This document shows, in pieces, positions 1 through 7,990 of a DNA stretch of 21,400 bases; the stretch's first letter is position 1; every line of letters starts with the position of its first letter. Source of the DNA: DASZZY01 sp036260395. Lineage in GTDB: Bacteria > Actinomycetota > UBA4738 > CALAEC01. The stretch covers positions 1 through 21,400 of the forward strand of contig DASZZY010000183.1 of the NCBI GenBank assembly GCA_036260395.1, written 5' to 3'. The position numbers were made by a program, and so were the translations under genes. The notes beneath the pieces are model-generated. The model saw only the letters and a list, made by a program, of their open reading frames with translations, had not been told where the DNA came from and made no database searches.

Positions 1-100
1 GGCCGCTCGCTCCTCCCCGGTGAGCACGGTGGGAGCGAGGGGCCGGCGAAAGGGAACGATGCGGGACGGGCCGGGCCGCGTGCCCGGTCCCGTCGTTCGA

Positions 101-106
101 GGGGAG
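101..106 (+). promoter_or_regulatory. Ribosome binding site of tadE
   Basis: GGGGAG lies 9 bases before the ATG at 116. It is the reason for choosing that start over the in-frame GTG at 20 and ATG at 59. Those would add an Arg/Gly-rich, low-complexity N-terminus in front of the pseudopilin signal. Confidence 0.5.
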
Positions 107-115
107 CAGCGAGCG

Positions 116-544
116 ATGAGGGCAGCACCGGGACGAAGACGTGCGGCGGCGCTCCGCGAGGAGCGCGGCGCGGCGGCCGTGGAGTTCGCCCTCGTCATGA
201 CGATCCTCTTCTTGCTGCTGTTCGGGATCCTCGAATGGGGCCGGGTCGAGGCGGAGATCACGATCTTCGAGGGCGCCGCTCGCGAGGGCGCTCGGCGCGC
301 CGCGGTCGGAGAGCCCTACGAGGACGTCGTCGCGGCCGTCCAGAATCACTCGAACCCGTTCGCACCGACGCCGCCGATCAGCGTGGCCGTGGCGGACACC
401 GCGGAGAACACATGCAGCGGTACCGACACGGTGGGCAAGGAAGTGACCGTCAGCTGGTCCCAGTCCTTCTCCGTGTCCATCCCCTTGTGGAAGGACGTCA
501 GCTTCTCTCGAGCGATCCAGGGCGTGTTCCGATGCGAGCGCTGA
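116..544 (+). CDS. tadE: TadE-family pseudopilin (Tad/Flp pilus)
   Basis: This is a 142-residue membrane-anchored minor pilin of the Tad (Flp) pilus. A short basic N-terminus with several Arg is followed by the sequence GAAAVEFAL, a type IV prepilin-like site with Gly before the cut and Glu at mature position 5. A hydrophobic segment (about residues 25-43) and the conserved G-x-x-E-W-G-R end of the TadE domain come next. The rest is a small polar extracellular domain with one pair of Cys, about 40 residues apart from the C-terminal Cys. In known Tad systems TadE is cut by the TadV/CpaA prepilin peptidase and is needed for pilus assembly. It opens a seven-gene operon, and its stop lies 13 bases inside the next gene, so the two are probably translationally coupled. 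In-frame starts at 20 and 59 are possible but have weaker support. Family assignment is firm; the start is likely but not certain. Confidence 0.85.
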   Translation: MRAAPGRRRAAALREERGAAAVEFALVMTILFLLLFGILEWGRVEAEITIFEGAAREGARRAAVGEPYEDVVAAVQNHSNPFAPTPPISVAVADTAENTCSGTDTVGKEVTVSWSQSFSVSIPLWKDVSFSRAIQGVFRCER

Positions 545-1854
545 GCCGGCTGCATCGAGAGGAACATGGGGTCTCCGCCATCCTCGTCGCGATGTCGTCC
601 ATGGCCCTGTTCGGGATGATGGCCCTGGTCACCGACCTCGGGTTCCTCATCATCAACCGGCGGATGATCGTCCGGAGCGTCGACTCCGGCGTCCTCGCCG
701 CGGCCCAGTCGTACGCCACTGGGGAGGATGACCCCGAGGCGATGGCCCAGGCCGATGCGTACGCGTCGGCGAACGAGGGCGGCGCGATTAGGGACGCCTA
801 CCAGGCGTTGCCGCTCGGCCTGTGCAACCTCCCGGAGATCAGCGGCCTCTCGGTCGGGTGCGTAACGGCGACCTACCACGTCGACCAGGAGATGATCTTC
901 GCCCCCATCATCGGCATCGACGACGTTCGGAGCGTCAACTGGACGGCGACGGGGATCTGGGGTCCCGCCGGTGCCGCCAACCCCCTCCCGCTAGAGCTCG
1001 ACCTGACGAGCTTGCTGCCCTGTATCACCGAGGCGGAGATCGGGACGACCTGCGCGTTCTGGTTCGACAACACGGGAAGTCCGGCGAGCTCGTGGGACGT
1101 CATCGATCTGCGGGTGCCGGAGGGGTGGGGCGTCGCACCGGACGCCTCGTGCTCGGACCCGGGTCAGAAGGTTCGCGAGTGGATCGAGGACGAGGATGCT
1201 GCCCCTCTGGTGGAGCTCCAGAACCCGCCACCGACGTACTCGTGCCGGGTGACCGGTGTGAACCAGGGGAACGTCTGGGGACCACTCGAGGGACAGGTGG
1301 GCGAGATCCGGTTCTTCCCCGTGAATGACCCCGCGCAGGAGATCCCGGGAACGCACCGCAAGTACGCGATCGTGATGTTCACACCGATGAAGATCGAGGA
1401 ACTGCTCAGCGGCAACGAGCCCGCCGCGTATGGTTCCGGCCTCCAGAGCTGCGAGGACGAGACGTGGAGCCCGACTGGACCCGGCTCACTCGTGGACCTG
1501 GACCTGTTGACTGGGTCGCAGTCGCGACCCTGTCCCGCAGGGACCGACCCGGATGTGCTCGAGAACCTCGTCATCAGCAAGAAGGACAAGGGCAAGACCA
1601 CCGTGTACGACCTCGGGGTCGATTACGAGTTCGACGCGACGAGCCACGTCGTCACCTGGAACAGGGACGAGAACGTTCCCAACGTGAAGATCGAGTTCGA
1701 CTGGGCGACCGCCGGAGCATGCGGGGTCCACCAGCCGGACCCGAATGCCCGCTGCCTGATCGTGTCCTATCCGGGTCCCCAGGTTGGAGGGTCCCTGCCC
1801 GGCCAAGGCCCGGACCTCCCGGGCGCCCTGCAGGCCGTTGGGCTCGCTAAATGA
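532..1854 (+). CDS. TadG-related pilus assembly protein
   Basis: This is a 440-residue protein beginning at the ATG that overlaps tadE by 13 bases. Residues about 10-60 match the Tad/TadG-like N-terminal domain (the Pfam Tad family of TadE/G-like proteins). They show a basic start, a long hydrophobic helix (about residues 16-40) ending in V-T-D-L-G, then an R-R-x-x-x-x-S-V-D-S-G-x-x-A-A-A-x-S segment. Unlike TadE there is no Glu five residues after the Gly (Leu instead), so prepilin-type cutting is doubtful. The remaining roughly 380 residues are predicted extracellular and contain about ten Cys, which suggests disulfide bonds. Near residues 345-395 a segment with G-V-D-Y-E-F and V-T-W looks beta-rich and Ig-like. 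The surface part is not a domain I recognise and may be lineage-specific. Its place between tadE and cpaB supports a role as minor pilin or pilus-tip/adhesive component. An upstream in-frame extension to 235 is rejected because it lies inside tadE. Confidence 0.75.
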   Translation: MRALSRLHREEHGVSAILVAMSSMALFGMMALVTDLGFLIINRRMIVRSVDSGVLAAAQSYATGEDDPEAMAQADAYASANEGGAIRDAYQALPLGLCNLPEISGLSVGCVTATYHVDQEMIFAPIIGIDDVRSVNWTATGIWGPAGAANPLPLELDLTSLLPCITEAEIGTTCAFWFDNTGSPASSWDVIDLRVPEGWGVAPDASCSDPGQKVREWIEDEDAAPLVELQNPPPTYSCRVTGVNQGNVWGPLEGQVGEIRFFPVNDPAQEIPGTHRKYAIVMFTPMKIEELLSGNEPAAYGSGLQSCEDETWSPTGPGSLVDLDLLTGSQSRPCPAGTDPDVLENLVISKKDKGKTTVYDLGVDYEFDATSHVVTWNRDENVPNVKIEFDWATAGACGVHQPDPNARCLIVSYPGPQVGGSLPGQGPDLPGALQAVGLAK

Positions 1855-1861
1855 ACGAGCG

Positions 1862-1868
1862 AAGGAGG
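1862..1868 (+). promoter_or_regulatory. Strong ribosome binding site of cpaB
   Basis: AAGGAGG ends 7 bases before the GTG at 1876, an almost perfect anti-16S match. It decides the GTG start over the in-frame ATG at 1894, and marks the only junction of the pilus operon with a real gap (21 bases) between genes. Confidence 0.75.
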
Positions 1869-1875
1869 GTGTGAG

Positions 1876-2577
1876 GTGAAAGCACGAGGCGCGATGGTGT
1901 TGGTGGCGTTGCTCCTGGCGATCGGGGCGACGGCCGCGGTCTACCTGTACGTCCGGGGCGTTCGCAGCGACGTGGCCGCCGACCAGGAGATGGTCGAGGT
2001 CATCGTGGCGAAGCAAGAAATCCCGGCGGGGGCGGACCTCAGCACGCTGATCCAGCAAGGGGCCTTCACGACCAGGGCCATCCCCCGGACGCTGTTGATC
2101 GAGGGCGCCGTCGTCGGGTTGGCCCAGCTCGAGGGGCAGCAAACCAGCTCGACCATCCTCGCCGGCGAGCAGATCTTGCTCGCACGCCTCCGGGGGGAGG
2201 ACGAGATCGGCGGGGGCATCCTCGGCATCCCCGAGGGGATGAAGGCCGTAACCATTCCCCTCGACGTGTCCAGAGCGGTGGGCGGCGTCCTCCGTTCTGG
2301 GGACCACGTGACGATCTACGCCACGCTGGACGGCAGCGACGCGGGGGACACCACGGTAACGCTCGTCGCCGACGTGCAGGTCCTGCGAGTGGCCTCGGCC
2401 ACGTCGAGCACCGGCGCGACGGCGGGGGACGTGCTGGCGACGCTCGCGCTGAAGCCGGCCGACGCCCAGAAGCTGGTGTTCGCGTTCGAGAAGGGCGACG
2501 TGTGGCTGGGGCTCCTTCCGCCGAACCAGAAGGGGTCACACGAGCAGCCCGTGTCCTTCGGGAGCGTGATCCGATGA
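1876..2577 (+). CDS. cpaB: CpaB/RcpC-like Flp pilus assembly protein (SAF domain)
   Basis: This is a 233-residue protein with one N-terminal membrane helix (about residues 6-26) and a SAF-type domain (about 38-105) starting E-V-I-V-A-K-Q-E-I-P-A-G, the usual CpaB opening. It then has the second typical CpaB motif, a P-E-G-M-K-A-V-T-I-P-L-D stretch followed by G-G-V-L-R-S-G-D-H-V-T-I-Y (about 118-155), characteristic of RcpC/CpaB. In diderms CpaB stabilises the outer-membrane secretin. In monoderm actinobacteria its role is less clear and probably lies in the cell wall, guiding the pilus. The length is usual for the family. The GTG start is set by a strong ribosome binding site. The stop overlaps the next start in an ATGA arrangement, indicating coupled translation. 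Confidence 0.85.
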   Translation: MKARGAMVLVALLLAIGATAAVYLYVRGVRSDVAADQEMVEVIVAKQEIPAGADLSTLIQQGAFTTRAIPRTLLIEGAVVGLAQLEGQQTSSTILAGEQILLARLRGEDEIGGGILGIPEGMKAVTIPLDVSRAVGGVLRSGDHVTIYATLDGSDAGDTTVTLVADVQVLRVASATSSTGATAGDVLATLALKPADAQKLVFAFEKGDVWLGLLPPNQKGSHEQPVSFGSVIR

Positions 2578-3758
2578 CGGACTATCGGGCGGTCGCCGTC
2601 GGGACGCCCGCGGCGTTCCGGCATCAGGTGGCCCGAGCCCTGCAGCTCGACCCCGAGGCGGTGGACTGGGTCTCGACGGTGGCGGCCGGGGAGGAGCTGG
2701 TCGCGTCCAGCCGCGGCTCGGTGGCGCTGGCCGTGCTGGCGCCGTCAGTGAAGGACCCGGATGCTCTGGGGATGGCGGAGTTCGCCGCCCGGACGTCGCC
2801 GGCCACCGCCGTCATCGTCGTCCGCGACCGCGCTCCTGACGGGTTCCTGACGCCGGCGATGCGGGCCGGCGTCCGGGATGTGGTCGACCTCTCCCGGGGC
2901 ATCGAGGAGCTCGAGGAGGCCCTTCGCCGGGCGGTGCAGTGGTCGATGAAGGTCCGGACCGGGTCGGGGAACGGGGCGGAGGCGCCACGGCGCCGCGGGA
3001 AGGTCATCAGCATCTTCTCGTCGAAGGGCGGCACCGGGAAGACGTCGCTGGCGACGAACCTGGCGCTGTCGCTCGGCGCCGAGGCCGGAGAGGACGTCGC
3101 CCTGCTGGATCTCGACCTCCAGATGGGCGACGTGTTCGCGCACTTCGGCAAGGAGGCCACGAAGGGGCTCCAGCACCTCACATCGCTGGGCGACGACGCC
3201 GATCGTGAGGCGGTGCTCGAGGCGGGGACCATGCTCGCCGAGGGCGTCCGGGGCTATGGGGTCCCGTCGGATCCGGCAGCCGAGGCTCCCAGCGGGGAAG
3301 CGATTGGGAAGGTGCTTCGCGGGCTCCGGTCGCAGTTCCCGTACATCGTGGTCGATACCGGGGGCGGCTACGCGGACCCCGTGCTGGCGGCCCTCGACGT
3401 GTCGGACACCGTCTGTCTCATCACGGGGCTCGACGTCGTCTCGGTCCGGCACCTTTCGGTCGCGCTGGACACGCTGCTCTCCCTCGGGCTTCCGCGCGAG
3501 CGGTTCCTGTTCGTGCTGAACCGCGCAGACAGCAAGGTGGGGCTCGACGTCACGGAGGTCGAGCGCGTGATGGAGCTGAACGTCCACGCGAGGATTCCCT
3601 CCAGCCGCCTGGTTCCGACCTCGCTCAACAAGGGCCGCCCCGTTGCCCTCGAGGCGCCCCGCTCGCCCGTCTCGCAGAGCGTGATCGCGCTGGCGCGGCT
3701 CATCCAGAACGGTGAGGCGGCGCCCGCCAAGAAGCACCGTCTCTTCACCAGGGGTTAG
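2574..3758 (+). CDS. cpaE: CpaE/TadZ-like pilus-localising ATPase
   Basis: This is a 394-residue cytoplasmic protein in two parts. Residues 1 to about 125 look like a receiver fold, but the expected phosphate-accepting Asp at the end of the third strand is absent (the strand reads L-A-V-L-A-P), so it is an atypical receiver, as is usual in TadZ/CpaE. Residues about 143-385 form a MinD/ParA-type ATPase: deviant Walker A K-G-G-T-G-K-T at 151-157, Walker A' D-L-D-L-Q-M-G-D, and Walker B-like V-V-D-T followed by G-G-G in place of the more usual P-P. In studied Tad systems this protein places the pilus machine at the pole or at a site on the membrane. The ATG overlaps the cpaB stop (ATGA) and GGGAG lies 9 bases upstream. 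An upstream in-frame extension to 2502 lies inside cpaB and is rejected. Confidence 0.87.
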   Translation: MTDYRAVAVGTPAAFRHQVARALQLDPEAVDWVSTVAAGEELVASSRGSVALAVLAPSVKDPDALGMAEFAARTSPATAVIVVRDRAPDGFLTPAMRAGVRDVVDLSRGIEELEEALRRAVQWSMKVRTGSGNGAEAPRRRGKVISIFSSKGGTGKTSLATNLALSLGAEAGEDVALLDLDLQMGDVFAHFGKEATKGLQHLTSLGDDADREAVLEAGTMLAEGVRGYGVPSDPAAEAPSGEAIGKVLRGLRSQFPYIVVDTGGGYADPVLAALDVSDTVCLITGLDVVSVRHLSVALDTLLSLGLPRERFLFVLNRADSKVGLDVTEVERVMELNVHARIPSSRLVPTSLNKGRPVALEAPRSPVSQSVIALARLIQNGEAAPAKKHRLFTRG

Positions 3759-3767
3759 GGAGGACAT

Positions 3768-5156
3768 ATGTCACTCGCGGAACGGTTTGCGATGTCGGAC
3801 CGGCCGGACCGGGTCGCCGAGGTGCGGGCCAGGATCCAGCAGCGGCTCGTCGATGCGGTCGGCCCGAAGCTGTACGACACGACGCTGGACGAGCGACAGC
3901 TCCATGGGCTGGTGCACGAGCGCCTGCGTCAGCTCCTGGACGAGGACGAGCTGCCGCTGTCCTCGATGGAGAAGGCGCTCGTCGTCCAGCAGATCGGCGA
4001 CAGCGTGCTCGGGCTCGGCCCGCTCGAGCCGTTCCTGCGGGATCCCGAGGTGACCGAGATCATGGTCAACGGCCCCGACCAGCTGTACGTGGAACGGGGT
4101 GGCAAGCTCTACCCGACGGGGGCTCGCTTCGTCGACGAGGAGCAGCTCCGCCGGACGATCGACAAGATCGTGGGCCGCGTCGGGAGGCGGGTGGACGAGG
4201 CCTCTCCGTACGTCGACGCCCGCCTCCCGGATGGGTCCCGCGTCAACGCCGTCATCCCGCCGGTCGCGGTGGACTACCCGGGGCTCACGATCCGGAAGTT
4301 CTCCGTCGAACCCTACACGGCCGAGGACCTGATGCATTTCGGCACGCTCTCCTCCCCGGTGGCCAGGTTCCTCCGGGGCTGCGTCGAGGGTCGGGTGAAC
4401 GTGCTGGTCTCGGGGGGTACCGGGGCCGGGAAGACCACGACGCTCAACATGCTGTCCTCGTTCATCCCGGACGACGAGCGCATCATCACGGTGGAGGACG
4501 CCGCAGAGCTGAAGCTTCAGCAGCCGCACGTCTTCCGGCTCGAGTACCGCCCACCGAATATCGAGGGGAAGGGCGAGGTCACGATCCGCGACCTGGTCCG
4601 GAACGCCCTCCGGATGCGTCCGAACCGCATCGTCGTCGGCGAGGTCCGTGGGGGCGAGGCCCTCGACATGCTGCAGGCGATGAACACCGGCCACGAGGGC
4701 TCCGTCTCGACGATCCACGCCAACTCTCCGCGGGACGCTCTCAGCCGGTTGGAGACCATGGCGCTGATGGCGGGGATGGACCTCACCGTCCGCGTCATCC
4801 GAGAGCAGGTGGCCTCGGCGATCGAGCTGATCGTTCACCAATCCCGGTTCCGAGACGGCACCCGCCGGTTCACCCATGTCACCGAGGTGGTCGGCATGGA
4901 GGGGGATGTCATCACGCTCCAAGACGTCTTCCTGTTCGACTGGAGCGCCGGCGTGGACGAGGAGGGGAAGTTCCGCGGCCACCTCAAGCCCACAGGGCTG
5001 CGGCCAACCTTCCTCAGCAAACTCGAGGACAAGGGCATCGCGCTTCCGGCCGACCTGTTCATGCCCGAGGAAGAGCAGTCGCCCCGAGAGGCGGCGTCGG
5101 GCCAGAGCCGGGATGGCCGCTGGGGCCGCACCGGCTTCTGGGGGGAGCGGTGGTGA
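3768..5156 (+). CDS. cpaF: CpaF/TadA secretion ATPase of the Tad pilus
   Basis: This is a 462-residue type II/IV secretion motor ATPase that powers pilus extension (and in Tad systems also retraction). The N-terminal helical region (about 1-75) is followed by the CpaF signature G-L-G-P-L-E-P-F-L-R-D and E-I-M-V-N-G-P. Walker A G-G-T-G-A-G-K-T is at 216-223. An Asp/Glu box with V-E-D-A-A-E-L follows, then Walker B with V-V-G-E-V-R-G-G-E-A, and the His box G-S-V-S-T-I-H-A-N-S. All catalytic elements look intact and the length is usual. The ATG follows GGGAGG by 4 bases, and the gene lies 9 bases after cpaE. Its last codons overlap the next gene at GTGA. The C-terminal 40 or so residues are polar and probably disordered. 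This is the most certain member of the pilus operon. Confidence 0.95.
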   Translation: MSLAERFAMSDRPDRVAEVRARIQQRLVDAVGPKLYDTTLDERQLHGLVHERLRQLLDEDELPLSSMEKALVVQQIGDSVLGLGPLEPFLRDPEVTEIMVNGPDQLYVERGGKLYPTGARFVDEEQLRRTIDKIVGRVGRRVDEASPYVDARLPDGSRVNAVIPPVAVDYPGLTIRKFSVEPYTAEDLMHFGTLSSPVARFLRGCVEGRVNVLVSGGTGAGKTTTLNMLSSFIPDDERIITVEDAAELKLQQPHVFRLEYRPPNIEGKGEVTIRDLVRNALRMRPNRIVVGEVRGGEALDMLQAMNTGHEGSVSTIHANSPRDALSRLETMALMAGMDLTVRVIREQVASAIELIVHQSRFRDGTRRFTHVTEVVGMEGDVITLQDVFLFDWSAGVDEEGKFRGHLKPTGLRPTFLSKLEDKGIALPADLFMPEEEQSPREAASGQSRDGRWGRTGFWGERW

Positions 5157-7051
5157 GGCGCTCCGTCCCCCTCCTGCTGGCCCTGTTGCTCGTCGGCGCG
5201 CTGGCTGGGCCGACGGCCGCCGCGGGCGAGATTCACATCCGGCAGATCGACACCTCCGCCTTCCCGGAGGTGGGGATCACGCTGTCCCTCGAGCAGCCGG
5301 TCGCGCTTGGCGCCGATGATCTGACGGTGACCGAGGGCGGCGCGCCCGTCGAGGGCGAGCTCGCCGTCCGTCCGCTGGACGAAACCGGCCTGACCGTCGA
5401 CGTGGCCCTCGTCATCGACACCTCCGGCAGCATGCGGGGGGAGCCCATCGCGGCGGCCATCAAGGCTGCCCGGGAGTTCATCGCGGGGCTGCCGGCGAAC
5501 GTTCGCGTCGCGGTCGTGGCGTTCTCGGACGTTCCCCGGGTGCTCGAGCGCTTCGGCTCGGAACGCGCCGACGCGCTGACCGCCGTCGACCGCCTGGAGG
5601 CTACGGGCGAGACGGCCCTGTACGACGCGGTCGAGACGGCGGCCGGGCTCTTCGCCGGGACGAGCCAGGCGAACATCGTGCTGCTCTCGGACGGTGGCGA
5701 CACCGCCAGCCGCACCGGTCTGCCGTCAGCGGCAGCGGCGGCGAGGCGGGCGGGAGCCACGATCTTCGCCATCGGCCTGCGATCGTCGGAAACCGACGTG
5801 GCGGCGCTCCGCCGGCTCGCGCGCGAAACGGATGGTCGCTACGCACCCGCCGGGACGGCCGACCTCGGCACGATCTACGAGACGCTCGCCGCCGAGCTCT
5901 CGAACCAGTACCTGGTCTCGTACACATCGGCGAGTCCCGTGGGCGCGGAGGTGGCGATCGCCGTGAGCGCCCTGGGGGCGACCGACACCGCGCTCGTCCT
6001 CACGCCCGGGGCGTCGGTAGCGCCACCGCGGGCACCCGAGCCCCGCGTCGTGCAGTCGGAGGAGTCGCTGCTCGCCGGGACGGTCGGGCTGGCGATCGCG
6101 CTGGGCCTGACGTTCATCGCCGTGTTCGCCTTCTTGGTGATGCTTCTGGGTGCGGGGGCCAGGCAGCGGCGCGACGAGGCCCTGTCCCGCCGCCTGGCGC
6201 GGAGCACCTCCCGCGAGGAAGCCGCCGAGGCGCTGGAGCGCGAGCCCGGCCTGCGCCTGCCGCAGGGGCTGGTCGCCGGGGCCCAGCGAGCCGCGGAGGC
6301 CAGCGGGATGGCCCGCGGCCTCGATGGCCGGCTCGAGGCGGCAGGCATGTCGATCCGGCCCGGCGAGTTCCTGGTGCTCGCGGCCCTGGCCGTGCTGGGA
6401 GGGATCCTCGTGGCGGTCGGCCTCCTCCAGAACGCGCTATTGGCGGTTCCGCTGGCCGCGGTCGGTGGGATCGTCCCGTTCGCGTTGCTCTCGTTCCGGG
6501 CCAGGCGGCGGCTCAGCAAGTTCGACGCCCAGCTGGCGGACATCCTCATGCTCCTGGCGAGTTCGCTGCGCGCCGGCCACAGCTTCCTCCAGGCGCTGGA
6601 CATGGTGGCCAAGGAGATCGGCGATCCGGGCGGACACGAGTTCGCGCGCATCGTTGCGGAGATCCGGCTGGGGCGACCGATGGACGATGCCCTCAACGCC
6701 ATGGTCGATCGCATCGGCAGCGAGGATCTGAAGTGGGCGATGATCGCCGTCAATGTCCAGCGGGAGATCGGTGGGAACCTCGCCGAGGTCCTGGACACAG
6801 TCGCCGAGACGGTCCGCGAACGCGAGCGGATTCGCCGCCAGGTGCAGGTGCTCTCGTCCGAGAGCCGGCTGTCCGCGGCCATCCTCTCCGGGCTGCCGTT
6901 CCTGTTCTCCCTGTATCTCTTGATGGTCAACCCCGACTACCTCTCGCTGCTGGTGACCGACCCCATCGGTTACTTCCTGCTCGGTGGTGGCGGGGCGCTC
7001 TTGGTGGTCGGGATCTTCTGGATGCGAAGGCTGGTGAAGATCGATGTCTGA
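5153..7051 (+). CDS. tadB: TadB-like pilus platform protein fused to a von Willebrand A domain
   Basis: This is a protein of about 632 residues, roughly twice the length of an ordinary TadB. A signal peptide (about residues 1-25, ending A-A-A-G) is followed by a short beta region. A von Willebrand A domain (about 82-260) has an intact MIDAS metal site: D-T-S-G-S near 89-93, Thr in G-E-T-A-L near 154, and Asp in L-S-D-G-G-D near 180. A membrane helix (about 308-333), a charged linker, two more helices (about 404-448), a T2SSF cytoplasmic domain (about 455-572) and two final helices (about 575-625) complete it. TadB with TadC forms the inner-membrane platform that couples CpaF to pilin assembly. 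The predicted topology puts the VWA domain outside the cell. GTG at 5153 gives a GTGA overlap with cpaF and a ribosome binding site 5 bases away; GTG at 5150 is equally in frame. Domain calls are firm; the role of the VWA part is inference. Confidence 0.85.
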   Translation: MRRSVPLLLALLLVGALAGPTAAAGEIHIRQIDTSAFPEVGITLSLEQPVALGADDLTVTEGGAPVEGELAVRPLDETGLTVDVALVIDTSGSMRGEPIAAAIKAAREFIAGLPANVRVAVVAFSDVPRVLERFGSERADALTAVDRLEATGETALYDAVETAAGLFAGTSQANIVLLSDGGDTASRTGLPSAAAAARRAGATIFAIGLRSSETDVAALRRLARETDGRYAPAGTADLGTIYETLAAELSNQYLVSYTSASPVGAEVAIAVSALGATDTALVLTPGASVAPPRAPEPRVVQSEESLLAGTVGLAIALGLTFIAVFAFLVMLLGAGARQRRDEALSRRLARSTSREEAAEALEREPGLRLPQGLVAGAQRAAEASGMARGLDGRLEAAGMSIRPGEFLVLAALAVLGGILVAVGLLQNALLAVPLAAVGGIVPFALLSFRARRRLSKFDAQLADILMLLASSLRAGHSFLQALDMVAKEIGDPGGHEFARIVAEIRLGRPMDDALNAMVDRIGSEDLKWAMIAVNVQREIGGNLAEVLDTVAETVRERERIRRQVQVLSSESRLSAAILSGLPFLFSLYLLMVNPDYLSLLVTDPIGYFLLGGGGALLVVGIFWMRRLVKIDV

Positions 7052-7979
7052 ACTGCTGCTGCTCCTGGGGCTCGTCGGCGCCTTCGGCTCGGTCGCCGCG
7101 GCCGGTGTCGCCGTGGAGATGTCGAACGCCCGGCGCCGCCGGGCCGTCCAGCTCCTCCGGTCGCAGGTGGTCAAGACGCGGGTGAGCCTCCGCGACGAGG
7201 AGCTGGCGCGTTCGTTCACCCGGCGGGCGGTGCTGCCGCTGCTGAACGGACTCCAGCGCGTCGCGCTCCGGCTCACGCCCGTCGGGATGCGACGACGGAT
7301 CGCCACAAACCTGGTTGCCGCCGGAAACGCGGAAGGTTGGGACGCCGAAAAGGTGGCGGCGCTGAAGCTCGTGGGTGCCTTCGGCGGCGCGGCGCTGGCG
7401 TTCGTCCTCGGACGGCTGGCCGGCTTCGGCGGCATCCGGCAGACCGGGCTGCTGGCGTTCTTCGTGACGATCGGCTTCCTCCTCCCGGACGGTCTCCTCC
7501 ATACGCGGATCCGGCGGCGACAGGACGAGATCCGGAAGGCGCTCCCGGACACCCTCGACCTACTGACGATCAGCGTGGAGGCTGGGTTGTCGTTCGATGC
7601 AGCGCTGGCGCAGGTCGTTCAGAACTCGCGCGGGCCGCTGGCGCTCGAGATCGCCCGGATGCTCCAGGAGGTCCAGCTGGGCGTCTCGCGCGCCGACGCC
7701 CTTCGGAACCTGGCCAAGCGCACCGAGGTCGAGGACCTGAACGGCTTCGTCTTGGCGATGATCCAGGCGGAGGAGTTCGGAGTCAGCACGACCAAGGTCC
7801 TGCGTGCCCAGGCGAAGCAGATGCGGGAGAAGCGTCGTCAGCGCGCGGAGCTGATCGCCATGCGGGTCCCGGTGAAGCTGGTGTTCCCGCTGATCCTCTG
7901 CATCCTGCCGTCTTTGTTCGTGGTGGTCGTGGGCCCCGGCGCCATCCGGATCGTCCGGAACATCTTCCCGGCGATCTGA
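7044..7979 (+). CDS. tadC: TadC-like pilus platform protein (T2SSF domain)
   Basis: This is a 311-residue integral membrane protein, the partner of TadB in the Tad inner-membrane platform. It has an N-terminal helix (about 2-23), a basic linker, two helices in the region 105-152, a T2SSF domain (about 160-275) containing the typical A-L-P-D-T-L-D-L-L-T-I-S-V-E-A-G-L-S-F signature, and C-terminal hydrophobic helices (about 276-310). Its ATG lies 8 bases inside tadB. It ends the operon; the next gene is convergent 11 bases away and no clear terminator hairpin with a U-run is visible. The alternative of a general type II secretion GspF is unlikely given the neighbours. Confidence 0.92.
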   Translation: MSELLLLLGLVGAFGSVAAAGVAVEMSNARRRRAVQLLRSQVVKTRVSLRDEELARSFTRRAVLPLLNGLQRVALRLTPVGMRRRIATNLVAAGNAEGWDAEKVAALKLVGAFGGAALAFVLGRLAGFGGIRQTGLLAFFVTIGFLLPDGLLHTRIRRRQDEIRKALPDTLDLLTISVEAGLSFDAALAQVVQNSRGPLALEIARMLQEVQLGVSRADALRNLAKRTEVEDLNGFVLAMIQAEEFGVSTTKVLRAQAKQMREKRRQRAELIAMRVPVKLVFPLILCILPSLFVVVVGPGAIRIVRNIFPAI

Positions 7980-7990
7980 CGCCCGGAAGC

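Noticed and set aside
1..23. A reading frame ending at TGA 21-23 that could be the tail of an upstream gene, with the GTG at 20 forming a GTGA overlap.
   Set aside because: Only six codons are visible and nothing identifies a product. The tadE start at 116 has a better ribosome binding site.
7980..7990. A possible terminator between tadC and the SRPBCC gene.
   Set aside because: Only a 4-5 base stem with a loop of about ten bases can be drawn and there is no T-run.
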